Notes under the pieces: model-generated
What the model was told of the DNA's origin: nothing
What the model saw: the letters and a program-made list of their open reading frames with translations, nothing else
Database searches by the model: none
Assembly (NCBI GenBank): GCA_905233335.1
Contig: CAJOED010000071.1
Coordinates: 1-6,689, forward strand
Direction: 5' to 3'
DNA from: an uncultured Synergistales bacterium
GTDB taxonomy: Bacteria > Synergistota > Synergistia > Synergistales > Aminobacteriaceae
Length of the DNA: 6,689 bases
Translations under genes and position numbers: made by a program
In this document: piece after piece, positions 1-5,411 of the stretch
Layout of the letters: the number at the start of each line of letters is the position of its first letter
How positions within the stretch are numbered: position 1 is the first letter of the stretch

Positions 1-87
1 ATATATCCTGTTATACTTTTGGTGCTATTATTATTTTTTGTACGAGTAATTTATGATTTGTTATTTTAAGTGAAAGGATTGATTTTT

Positions 88-723
88 ATGCGCAAAGTTA
101 TTTTATCACTCGTTGTTATTCTTTCTCTTGCGTCAATGGCACTTGCTCACCCCGGAAAGCTCGACGCAAACGGCGGACATTACGACAAGGAAACGGGAGA
201 ATATCACTACCACAAAGGCCCTAACGCCCTCGAAACCCTCGAAATTCGCCGCAACACTGTCTACAAAGCCAAGATTGAGCGCGTTGTTGACGGTGATACT
301 GCGGTGGTGTCATTCATTTTCGACGACGGCAGCAAGTACCAGAAAGAGCGCGTGAGATTTTTGGGTGTCGATACGCCCGAAACAGTTCACCCGAACAAGC
401 CCGTGCAGTATTACGGCAAAGAAGCGAGCGACTTCACGAAATCACAGCTCACCGGGAAAACTGTATGGCTTCAAACCGATGTCGGAGCAATGGACAGGTA
501 CAACAGAATGTTAGCGTATGTGTGGCTTGAGGAGCCGAGCAAAAAAGACCTCGACGACGAGTCAGCAATACGCGCAAAGATGTTCAACGCTACGTTGCTG
601 CTTGAGGGTTATGCGCAGACGATGACAGTACAGCCGAACTCACGCTACTCGAACTTGTTTGTGCACTTCCAGCGTGAAGCTCGTCAGAACAAAAAAGGAC
701 TCTGGGGCAAAGAGCCGGAATAG
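88..723 (+). CDS. Secreted thermonuclease-like (SNase-fold) nuclease with N-terminal YHYH segment
   Basis: Predicted extracytoplasmic Ca-dependent phosphodiesterase of the staphylococcal nuclease family, 211 aa. I chose ATG 88 over the in-frame GTG at 70 because AAAGGA at 73-78 sits 9 nt before the ATG, whereas the GTG overlaps that Shine-Dalgarno. Residues 1-20 form a signal peptide (MRK, hydrophobic core, ALA cleavage site). Residues 21-42 form a His/Tyr-rich segment (GGHYD then EYHYH) of the kind often placed ahead of secreted SNase domains. The SNase domain covers about 58-208: VDGDT with metal-ligand Asp70, the VRFLGVDTPE motif with Arg90 and Glu98, and DRYNR with Arg140. These match Asp21, Arg35, Glu43 and Arg87 of the Staphylococcus enzyme in identity and local spacing, so it should be active. 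The C-terminal KKGLWG motif is typical. It converges with the glycosylase gene and is followed by a terminator. TATACT at 12-17 could be its -10, but any -35 would lie outside the window. Confidence 0.92.
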   Translation: MRKVILSLVVILSLASMALAHPGKLDANGGHYDKETGEYHYHKGPNALETLEIRRNTVYKAKIERVVDGDTAVVSFIFDDGSKYQKERVRFLGVDTPETVHPNKPVQYYGKEASDFTKSQLTGKTVWLQTDVGAMDRYNRMLAYVWLEEPSKKDLDDESAIRAKMFNATLLLEGYAQTMTVQPNSRYSNLFVHFQREARQNKKGLWGKEPE

Positions 724-738
724 TGATTTTGTGCGTGT

Positions 739-772
739 GCGGTCGGTCTTATGGGCTGGCCGCTGTTTTTTT
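739..772 (+). terminator. Rho-independent terminator of the nuclease gene
   Basis: GCGGTCGGTC (739-748) pairs along its whole length with GGCTGGCCGC (754-763) if three G-U pairs are allowed. The loop is 5 nt, and TG plus seven T residues follow (766-772). It lies 15 nt after the nuclease stop codon. Its right arm and T-run fall inside the decayed copy of the glycosylase 3' end. The equivalent place in the intact gene (889-905) has no T-run, so the terminator seems to have been built from pseudogene sequence. Confidence 0.75.
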
Positions 773-870
773 GACACGTACTTATTCCCTTCAGCGATAA
801 TTACTTTCTATGCTCTGCAGCTAATTTATGTTCACATGTTCCGAAGTCATAATGTGGTAGCTTCTCCCGT
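756..870 (-). pseudogene. Decayed duplicate of the 3' end of the adjacent DNA glycosylase gene
   Basis: On the minus strand this stretch aligns with the last ~125 nt of the intact glycosylase gene (889-1013). Shared landmarks include CTGGCCGCT (756-764 and 889-897), ACGTACTTATTCCC, GAAGTCAT and TCTCCCGT. Translated, it gives GRSYHIMTSEHVNIN then a stop, where the intact gene reads GRKYNVMTSERVNID. In another frame it ends EGNKYVSKKTA against GGNKYVSRT. In-frame stops, a net deletion of about 10 nt and a lost terminal stop show that it is not expressed as protein. The 18 nt between the copies (871-888) include a short perfect palindrome, TGAAAG-GA-CTTTCA. It could come from tandem partial duplication, or be the leftover tail of an older glycosylase gene displaced by a diverged one. 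Confidence 0.8.
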
Positions 871-895
871 TGAAAGGACTTTCACGAACTGGCCG

Positions 896-1465
896 CTATG
901 TTCTTGATACGTACTTATTCCCCCCGGCGTAATATCTCCATAAAAACTCTCTGCACTCTTCAGCGTAGTCTATATTCACTCTTTCGGAAGTCATGACGTT
1001 ATACTTTCTCCCGTCATCAAGTATATATATCTCATCACCCAAAAGATCTTCTCCGTAGTGTTCTCTCGTGATGCTGAGAGCCTCGCACAATTTGCCCGGC
1101 CCATTGCAGAGCCTCACAACGTCAGAAATCCCCCGTCGTGTTTTCATGAGTTCGATTCCCGATAATGGTTCAAGTGCACGTATCAATACAGCCTCCGGGA
1201 CATCGTGAACGTTCGCCGTAACGTTGAAGCAGTAATACATGCCGTAAATCATGTAGACATACGCAAACCCTCCCTCCAGAAACTGAATTTCTGTGCGCTT
1301 TGTGCGTCGTCTGCCGTAACTGTGAGATGCTTTGTCGGTTGATGTGTATGCTTCAGCCTCGACGATGATGCCGGAAGTTTCGCCGTGAACTAATATTTTT
1401 CCGATGAGGTCATGCGCCAAAGTGTTAGCGTCCCTCGTGTAAAAATCGCGTTGTAATTTCTTCAT
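896..1465 (-). CDS. mpg: 3-methyladenine DNA glycosylase (AAG/MPG family)
   Basis: Base-excision repair enzyme that removes alkylated purines such as 3-methyladenine, and in many homologues hypoxanthine, leaving an abasic site. The 189 aa length is normal for bacterial AAG-type enzymes. The family motifs run in order. LAHDLIGKILV (16-26) comes first, then IVEAEAY (34-40) with catalytic Glu38 and base-flipping Tyr40, and His48 in KASHSYG. YVYMIYGMYYCFNV follows with Tyr71 and Asn81, then AVLIRALEP with Arg96, NGPGKLCEAL (121-130), and WRYY near the C-terminus. These match human Glu125, Tyr127, His136, Tyr159, Asn169 and Arg182. The start at 1465 fits the usual MKKL-RDFY opening. Unlike its neighbours it has no Shine-Dalgarno. 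A -10-like TAAAAT (minus strand, 1477 to 1472) ends 6 nt before the ATG, so a leaderless mRNA is possible. It is divergent from the CsgG operon. Confidence 0.95.
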   Translation of the reverse strand: MKKLQRDFYTRDANTLAHDLIGKILVHGETSGIIVEAEAYTSTDKASHSYGRRRTKRTEIQFLEGGFAYVYMIYGMYYCFNVTANVHDVPEAVLIRALEPLSGIELMKTRRGISDVVRLCNGPGKLCEALSITREHYGEDLLGDEIYILDDGRKYNVMTSERVNIDYAEECREFLWRYYAGGNKYVSRT

Positions 1466-1502
1466 GCCATAATTTTATCGCAACAGCTTATAATCTTTAC
1501 AT

Positions 1503-1587
1503 GAAGGAGGAATGATTATCACCCGGTTATTTTCGTTCGTGTAGTCCAGCACACACAAAGCAGCTGACCGTCAACGACAAATTGACA
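1503..1587 (+). repeat. Direct repeat copy 1 (relic of a CsgG-type gene start)
   Basis: First of two near-identical units about 99 nt apart. Positions 1514-1561 differ from 1613-1660 at a single base. The unit opens with AAGGAGG and ATTATC. Where the neighbouring genes have CATGCGC or CATGCTG, this unit has CACCCGG, so the start codon is gone. Further on, the reading frame beginning at 1543 gives SPAHTKQLTVNDK, which resembles SSAHAKPRLTVRTFDDR at the signal-peptide junction of the downstream CsgG-like protein. A perfect TATAAT (1489-1494) lies upstream, as it does before the real gene. I read the unit as a promoter, ribosome site and signal-peptide remnant with an internal deletion. It also contains a 10-codon ORF, MIITRLFSFV (1512-1544), that starts too close to the Shine-Dalgarno to be convincing. 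Confidence 0.7.
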
Positions 1588-1601
1588 GCACATATTTTTT
1601 T

Positions 1602-1685
1602 TGAGGAGGATTGATTATCACCCGGTTATTTTCGCTCGTGTAGTCCAGCACACACAAAGCGACCGACCGTCGACGACAAATGACA
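1602..1685 (+). repeat. Direct repeat copy 2 (relic of a CsgG-type gene start)
   Basis: Second copy of the unit at 1503-1587, offset by 99 nt. It has GAGGAGGATTGATTATC and then ACCCGG in place of an ATG start. In the relic frame it reads SPAHTKRPTVDDK followed by a stop, against SSAHAKPRLTVRTFDDR in the intact gene. Its Shine-Dalgarno stretch GGAGGATTGATTA is identical to that of the real gene at 1703-1715, another 98 nt downstream. The region therefore shows three ribosome sites at nearly regular spacing, of which only the last drives a gene. The close match to copy 1 implies that the unit was duplicated after it had already lost its ATG. Confidence 0.7.
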
Positions 1686-1688
1686 AGA

Positions 1689-1694
1689 TATAAT
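1689..1694 (+). promoter_or_regulatory. Candidate -10 element of the CsgG-PP2C-glycosyltransferase operon
   Basis: A perfect TATAAT lies 24 nt before the ATG at 1718. Transcription would start near 1701, leaving a leader of about 17 nt that begins at the Shine-Dalgarno. No good -35 hexamer is visible at 15-19 nt spacing, so the promoter would be weak or activator-dependent. The same hexamer occurs before repeat copy 1 (1489-1494), which suggests that the promoter was duplicated along with the gene start. Confidence 0.4.
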
Positions 1695-1717
1695 TCTAGT
1701 AAGGAGGATTGATTACC

Positions 1718-2323
1718 ATGCGCAAAATTTTTCTGGCTGCACTTCTCTTACTCTGCCTCATGAGTTCAGCACACGCAAAACCCCGCTTGACCGTTCGAAC
1801 ATTCGACGACAGAACAGAACAGCATAACGCTCCGTCATACGCAATTATGGACATGATGGTTACTGAACTCGACAAAGCAGGAATATTCGACCTTCTCGAA
1901 CGTGAACGCCTCGACCTGCTTCAGGATGAGTTTCAGCTTGCGGCTACAGGAATGCTTGACCCCGCGACCGCACCCAAGCCCGGCAACGTTATCGGAGTGC
2001 AGTACACTATGACGGGAGCAATCACAATGTATTATTACGACGAGAAAGGCAAAGGATTAACTATCTCGAAAGTCGGCGGCGTAACAAAAAGAAAAACTGC
2101 ATATGTAGTTCTTGACCTGCGGATATTCGATCAGACCTCGAAGATCGTATACAGTGCTGTTCAGGCCGGGACTGCAACGCGGGCAATGAGCGGATTTTTT
2201 GCGGACTACAGCGGGTTTTCTGTCGGTATCTACAAGAAGCAGGAAGGCGGAATTTTGGCGGCGGCGGCTCGTGATGCAATAATCAAGCACGTAGCAGAAA
2301 TTCAGAAAGCAAAGTGGGAGTGA
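1718..2323 (+). CDS. Secreted CsgG-family protein, short form
   Basis: A 201-aa exported protein with a CsgG-like fold. CsgG itself is the curli secretion channel, but many family members are periplasmic or outer-membrane-associated proteins of unknown role. ATG 1718 is preferred to the in-frame TTG at 1709 because AAGGAGGA (1701-1708) lies 9 nt ahead. Residues 1-20 are a signal peptide ending SSAHA. There is no lipobox cysteine at the cleavage site, unlike the CsgG lipoprotein. Family features are LTVRTFDDRT (24-33), FDLLERERLDLLQDE (57-71), the TGML turn (77-80), the GVQYTMTGAIT strand (93-103) and VLDLRIFDQTSKIVYS (131-146). It has no FlgT_C-like domain. The same motifs appear in the longer paralogue at 2436 (ERQQL, SGML, GCQYMLFGAV). 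It is first in the operon. A curli role is not supported: no other curli gene is visible. Confidence 0.82.
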   Translation: MRKIFLAALLLLCLMSSAHAKPRLTVRTFDDRTEQHNAPSYAIMDMMVTELDKAGIFDLLERERLDLLQDEFQLAATGMLDPATAPKPGNVIGVQYTMTGAITMYYYDEKGKGLTISKVGGVTKRKTAYVVLDLRIFDQTSKIVYSAVQAGTATRAMSGFFADYSGFSVGIYKKQEGGILAAAARDAIIKHVAEIQKAKWE

Positions 2324-2328
2324 ACATC

Positions 2329-2430
2329 ATGAAGAGGAGCTTGCTGTTTTCCGTACATCAAGAAAGCGGAATACTTGCGGCGGCTTGTTATGTCATACAA
2401 CAGAACTACAAAAATAAAGAACAGGAGTGA
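2329..2430 (+). pseudogene. Internally deleted CsgG-family relic (33-codon ORF)
   Basis: An open frame of 33 codons with a plausible start (GGGAGTG at 2316-2322 upstream) sits between the two CsgG-family genes. It begins MKRSLL, close to the MKRKLL start of the next gene. It then continues FSVHQESGILAAA and ends KEQE, parallel to FSVGIYKKQEGGILAAAA and the KWE end of the preceding gene. The junction after it (GAGTGAGCGTCATGAAGAG) repeats the junction before it (GAGTGAACATCATGAAGAG) with two changes. The simplest reading is a third CsgG-type paralogue that lost its whole middle by deletion, leaving signal-peptide start joined to C-terminal tail. It may still be translated, but a function is doubtful. 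Confidence 0.7.
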
Positions 2431-2435
2431 GCGTC

Positions 2436-3419
2436 ATGAAGAGAAAATTATTATGTGTGTTATGCGTTATGTTTTTGTGTGTTGCTTTCAGGGCAGAAGC
2501 AGCGGTCTCCAACAAGCCCATACGTATCGGAGTATTACGGTTTGAATCGCGTACAAACGAAATCTCATCGGATCAGGCGGCGGCAGTCGGTGATGTTTTT
2601 GCGCGAATGCTCACGAACTCCAAAACCCTCACCGTCATAGAACGTCAGCAGCTCAACACCATAGCCAACGAGCATAAATTATCAACGTCGGGAATGCTCA
2701 CGGACGAAACAGCCTTACGTGTCGGGAAAATCGCGGGCTGTCAGTATATGCTTTTCGGGGCGGTAACGAATTACGGCAAGCATGGTTCATCTGTCAATTT
2801 ATGGATGTTCGGCACACAGAAATATTCAGCAGCCGCCACGATTGATGTCCGCGTCGTGAACGTAGAGACCACCGAAGTAGTGCTGTCTTTGTCCGAAACA
2901 GGCTCATCATCACAGACGGGTACATCGTTCAACTTTTACGGCATGACGAACGACAAAGTAGACTTGAGCGGCATGGAGGCAGGAGCGATTACGGACGCGG
3001 CTTCACGATTGAGCTATCGTGTGAGGGACGCGTTGACTGGGGAACATGCGCAAGTTCTTGATGTTGACGGTGAAGAATTAACTATCGGCATCGGTTCGAC
3101 GGGAGGAGCGCAGTTGGGCGGGCTGTACCGTGTGTATGTTGACGGCGGAGAAATTCGCGACATTGACGGCAAAATACTCGGGCACAAAATGAACGATATT
3201 GCTGTTGTGAAAATCGTGGACGTTCAGCGTGAGTTCAGCATTGCGCACTTGGCCGAAAAGGGAGCAGGTAATCTCAAGCTGATACGCCGGGGCGATAAGA
3301 TTTTCCCGGTGAACATTGACGAAATGCAGAGCCTCATAAAACGAAAAGCCTTCATGAAGTCCCGCCCGAAAGAAAGAAAAAACAGCGACGCTCTGAACTA
3401 CATACTGAACTCGAAATGA
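2436..3419 (+). CDS. Secreted CsgG-family protein with C-terminal FlgT_C-like domain
   Basis: A 327-aa exported protein. ATG 2436 is chosen over the in-frame GTG at 2427 because AGGAG (2423-2427) is 8 nt upstream. Residues 1-22 are a signal peptide (MKRK, hydrophobic core, RAEA). Three cysteines lie in the core but none forms a proper lipobox. The CsgG domain covers about 27-200: IRIGVLRFESRT (29-40), LTVIERQQLNTIANE (65-79), SGML (85-88), GCQYMLFGAVTNY (101-113), IDVRVVNVETTEVV (136-149). Residues 205-292 resemble the FlgT C-terminal domain: QVLDVDGEELTIGIGS, GGLYRVY, DIDGKILG, AVVKIVDVQREFSIA, then RRGDKIF. In Vibrio, FlgT is a flagellar basal-body (H-ring) protein, but stand-alone CsgG/FlgT_C proteins are widespread and mostly uncharacterised. 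A basic tail (302-327) follows. The stop overlaps the start of the phosphatase gene (ATGA), implying translational coupling. Confidence 0.82.
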   Translation: MKRKLLCVLCVMFLCVAFRAEAAVSNKPIRIGVLRFESRTNEISSDQAAAVGDVFARMLTNSKTLTVIERQQLNTIANEHKLSTSGMLTDETALRVGKIAGCQYMLFGAVTNYGKHGSSVNLWMFGTQKYSAAATIDVRVVNVETTEVVLSLSETGSSSQTGTSFNFYGMTNDKVDLSGMEAGAITDAASRLSYRVRDALTGEHAQVLDVDGEELTIGIGSTGGAQLGGLYRVYVDGGEIRDIDGKILGHKMNDIAVVKIVDVQREFSIAHLAEKGAGNLKLIRRGDKIFPVNIDEMQSLIKRKAFMKSRPKERKNSDALNYILNSK

Positions 3420-4171
3420 AGATAACATTTGCGGCACGTTCTGAAACCGGGCGTGTGAGAAAAAACAACGAGGACAACCTCTACTGCAACGGCGTAATTA
3501 TGGAGCGGGAAGATTTCTTTTTGCGCGGCATTTCGGGAACTCCTGCTGTGTTTGCTGTGTGCGACGGTATGGGCGGTGAGGACTGCGGAGAAGTTGCTTC
3601 ACGTGTCGGCGTTGAGACACTTGCGGAACATGCAGACGAAATTTTGTGCGGCGGCTATGAGGCTGTGAATGACTACGTGAGGGACACGAACGAAAAATTA
3701 CGCGCATACATGAAGGCTCACGATGTCAGGACGGGGGCAACGCTTGCGCTGGTAGTGGTGAATGAGGGAAAATTCACGGCGTACAATCTCGGAGACAGCA
3801 GAATATACACGACAGAAGGTCATACCCTCCTGAAAGTTACGGCAGACCATACGTTAGCGGAAGAAAAAATCATGCTGGGAGAACTCACGCCCGCAAAGGC
3901 ACTTCACAGCCGCTACAGGAACATACTCACGCGCTACTTGGGAATGTTCGACGACTTCAATTCACCGCCCGACGTTTACGCGCCCAAAGATTTCGGGAGA
4001 ATATTACTCTGTTCCGACGGCCTCACCGACATGATGACGCACCGCGAAATTTCCGGCATTATGTCAAGTTATGATGATGTTTCTGATGTCGTGAATGCAC
4101 TTGTTGACGGAGCACTGAACAACGGCGGCATTGATAACGTTACGTGCATAGTGATAGACGGAGGGCAATAA
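3416..4171 (+). CDS. PP2C-type (PPM) protein Ser/Thr phosphatase
   Basis: A cytosolic metal-dependent phosphatase, 251 aa, the normal size for single-domain bacterial PP2C enzymes of the PrpC/Stp type. Motifs in order: RKNNED (15-20), AVCDGMGG (47-54), TGATLALV (106-113), AYNLGDSRIY (122-131), VTADHT (141-146), LLCSDGLTD (197-205) and GGIDNVTCIV (237-246). The usual metal-ligand aspartates are all present (Asp20, Asp50, Asp201, Asp240), so it should be catalytically active. No transmembrane segment is visible. The ATG overlaps the preceding stop by 4 nt. No partner Ser/Thr kinase, FHA domain or anti-sigma-factor gene lies in the window, so its substrate is unknown. Its coupling to a CsgG/FlgT_C gene and a glycosyltransferase suggests control of an envelope-linked process, which is inference only. 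Confidence 0.93.
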   Translation: MKITFAARSETGRVRKNNEDNLYCNGVIMEREDFFLRGISGTPAVFAVCDGMGGEDCGEVASRVGVETLAEHADEILCGGYEAVNDYVRDTNEKLRAYMKAHDVRTGATLALVVVNEGKFTAYNLGDSRIYTTEGHTLLKVTADHTLAEEKIMLGELTPAKALHSRYRNILTRYLGMFDDFNSPPDVYAPKDFGRILLCSDGLTDMMTHREISGIMSSYDDVSDVVNALVDGALNNGGIDNVTCIVIDGGQ

Positions 4172-5331
4172 TGAAGCTGGTATTCGTATCAAACTACTTC
4201 AATCATCATCAGAAAGCACTTGCGGAAGAGTTCATAAAGATTTACGGTGATAGCTACAAGTTCATAGCGTGCACTCCCTTCAACGAAAAGAGATTAGCTA
4301 TCGGTTACCGTGATATGAATCAAGCTCCATTTGTGTTACGGGCATACGAGAACGATAACGCAATGAATGAAGCCCGCGAACTCATCAACGAGGCCGAATG
4401 CGTGATAGTTGCCGGGATGCCGGTAAAGGTTGTTGCTGAAAGGCTATCACACAACAAAATAACCTTCATGCAGTCGGAGAGATTTTTCAAAGGCCCGTTA
4501 TGGCGTGATGCTGTGAGGTTTGCGAAATACTATAGGTATGACGGCGGGAGGTCGTCGGCGCGTAATCCCGAAGCAAAATTCTTTCTGCTGTGTGCTGGGG
4601 CGTTCGCAAGGTGGGACTACAACATGTGCGGACTTTTCAGGGACAAAGCATACCGCTGGGGATATTTCCCGGAAGTAAAACGTTATGATGATGTCGGAGC
4701 ACTAATCTCACGCAAGGAGAAGAACAGCATATTATGGGTCGGGCGGTTTCTCGACTGGAAGCACCCGGACTTAGCACTGACCCTCGCGAAAAATTTACGG
4801 GCAGCGGGCGCAAAGTTCCGTCTGAAGATTATCGGTTCGGGTGAAATGCATGATGTTCTTGCCGACATGATTGACCGCGAAAAACTCACTGACTGCGTAG
4901 AACTCACCGGTGCACTTCCTGCCGAACATGTGAGGGGAGAAATGGAGAAGGCGCAAATATATCTGTTCACGTCCGACAGGTGCGAGGGCTGGGGAGTTGT
5001 CCTGAATGAAGCAATGAACTCCGGCTGTGCTGTTGTTGCGGGGGAAAAAATCGGCTCGGCTTCGTACCTCGTGAAGGACGGTGTGAACGGGCTGATTTTC
5101 CGGGACAGGGATGCGGACGATCTTACGCGGAAAGTTTCGGGGATTTTGGGCAGTGAGGGGGAAATTTCGCGTCTTGGCCGGAGTGCGTATGAGAGTGTTT
5201 CGGGGTTATGGAGTGCAGGGACGGCGGCGAAAAGATTCGTGATGTTGTCGGACGCACTGAAGGAGGACAGCTCACCCGTAACACTATGGGACGACGGGCC
5301 GGGAAGTTTTTGTGGATGTCATACCGTCTAA
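4171..5331 (+). CDS. GT4-type (GT-B fold) glycosyltransferase
   Basis: A 386-aa transferase that should move a sugar from a nucleotide-sugar donor to an acceptor in glycan or glycoconjugate synthesis. The ATG at 4171 overlaps the phosphatase stop by one base (TAATG), with GGAGGG at 4160-4165 as ribosome site. The C-terminal half carries the donor-binding domain: ILWVGRFLDWKHPDLAL (187-203), LKIIGSGEM (218-226), VELTGAL (243-249), then the EX7E signature EGWGVVLNE with Glu272 and Glu280, and VKDGVNGLIF (301-310). The N-terminal domain (MKLVFVSNYFNHHQKALAEE) is more variable and would bind the acceptor. No signal peptide or membrane helix is visible. The tail from 365 ends DDGPGSFCGCHTV, an unusual Gly/Cys end beyond the domain. 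Donor, acceptor and linkage cannot be read from sequence. Confidence 0.88.
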   Translation: MKLVFVSNYFNHHQKALAEEFIKIYGDSYKFIACTPFNEKRLAIGYRDMNQAPFVLRAYENDNAMNEARELINEAECVIVAGMPVKVVAERLSHNKITFMQSERFFKGPLWRDAVRFAKYYRYDGGRSSARNPEAKFFLLCAGAFARWDYNMCGLFRDKAYRWGYFPEVKRYDDVGALISRKEKNSILWVGRFLDWKHPDLALTLAKNLRAAGAKFRLKIIGSGEMHDVLADMIDREKLTDCVELTGALPAEHVRGEMEKAQIYLFTSDRCEGWGVVLNEAMNSGCAVVAGEKIGSASYLVKDGVNGLIFRDRDADDLTRKVSGILGSEGEISRLGRSAYESVSGLWSAGTAAKRFVMLSDALKEDSSPVTLWDDGPGSFCGCHTV

Positions 5332-5349
5332 AAATTACGTATATTTGAA

Positions 5350-5376
5350 TTGTTAAGTGTACCATTCTGTTATAAA
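5350..5376 (+). promoter_or_regulatory. Extended -10 promoter for the HIT-rpsU cluster
   Basis: TGTTATAAA at 5368-5376 fits an extended -10 (TGn followed by TATAAA). TTGTTA at 5350-5355 is a possible -35 with a short 15-nt spacer; TTGAAT at 5345-5350 would be 20 nt away. The expected start near 5383 leaves a leader of about 30 nt with AAGGAGG at 5393-5399. This separates the housekeeping cluster from the operon upstream. No terminator is visible between 5331 and this promoter, so some read-through is likely. Confidence 0.55.
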
Positions 5377-5411
5377 ATGCATTATGAATTTCAAGGAGGC
5401 AAAAAATTTTC

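Noticed and set aside
70..87. GTG start at 70 for the nuclease, adding six residues before ATG 88
   Set aside because: The GTG overlaps the Shine-Dalgarno AAAGGA. ATG 88 has correct spacing and begins a clean signal peptide (MRKV...).
871..884. Palindrome TGAAAG-GA-CTTTCA as a terminator for the minus-strand glycosylase gene
   Set aside because: The loop is only 2 nt, the stem is AT-rich and no T-run follows on the minus strand.
1582..1587. Perfect -35 consensus TTGACA in the spacer of repeat copy 1
   Set aside because: No -10-like hexamer lies 15-19 nt downstream; that position holds the GGAGGA ribosome site of repeat copy 2.
1503..1685. CRISPR-like array
   Set aside because: There are only two full units of ~99 nt with no unique spacers of regular size, and the units carry gene-start codons, so they are tandem duplicates of coding debris.
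1718..3419. Curli biogenesis locus
   Set aside because: CsgG-fold proteins are present, but neither has a lipobox, one carries a FlgT_C-like domain, and no csgA, csgB, csgE or csgF-like gene is visible.
4144..4170. Upstream ATG at 4144 for the glycosyltransferase, adding nine residues
   Set aside because: It would extend a conserved MKLVFVSNYF start with MHSDRRRAI read from inside the phosphatase C-terminus. GGAGGG and the TAATG overlap favour 4171.
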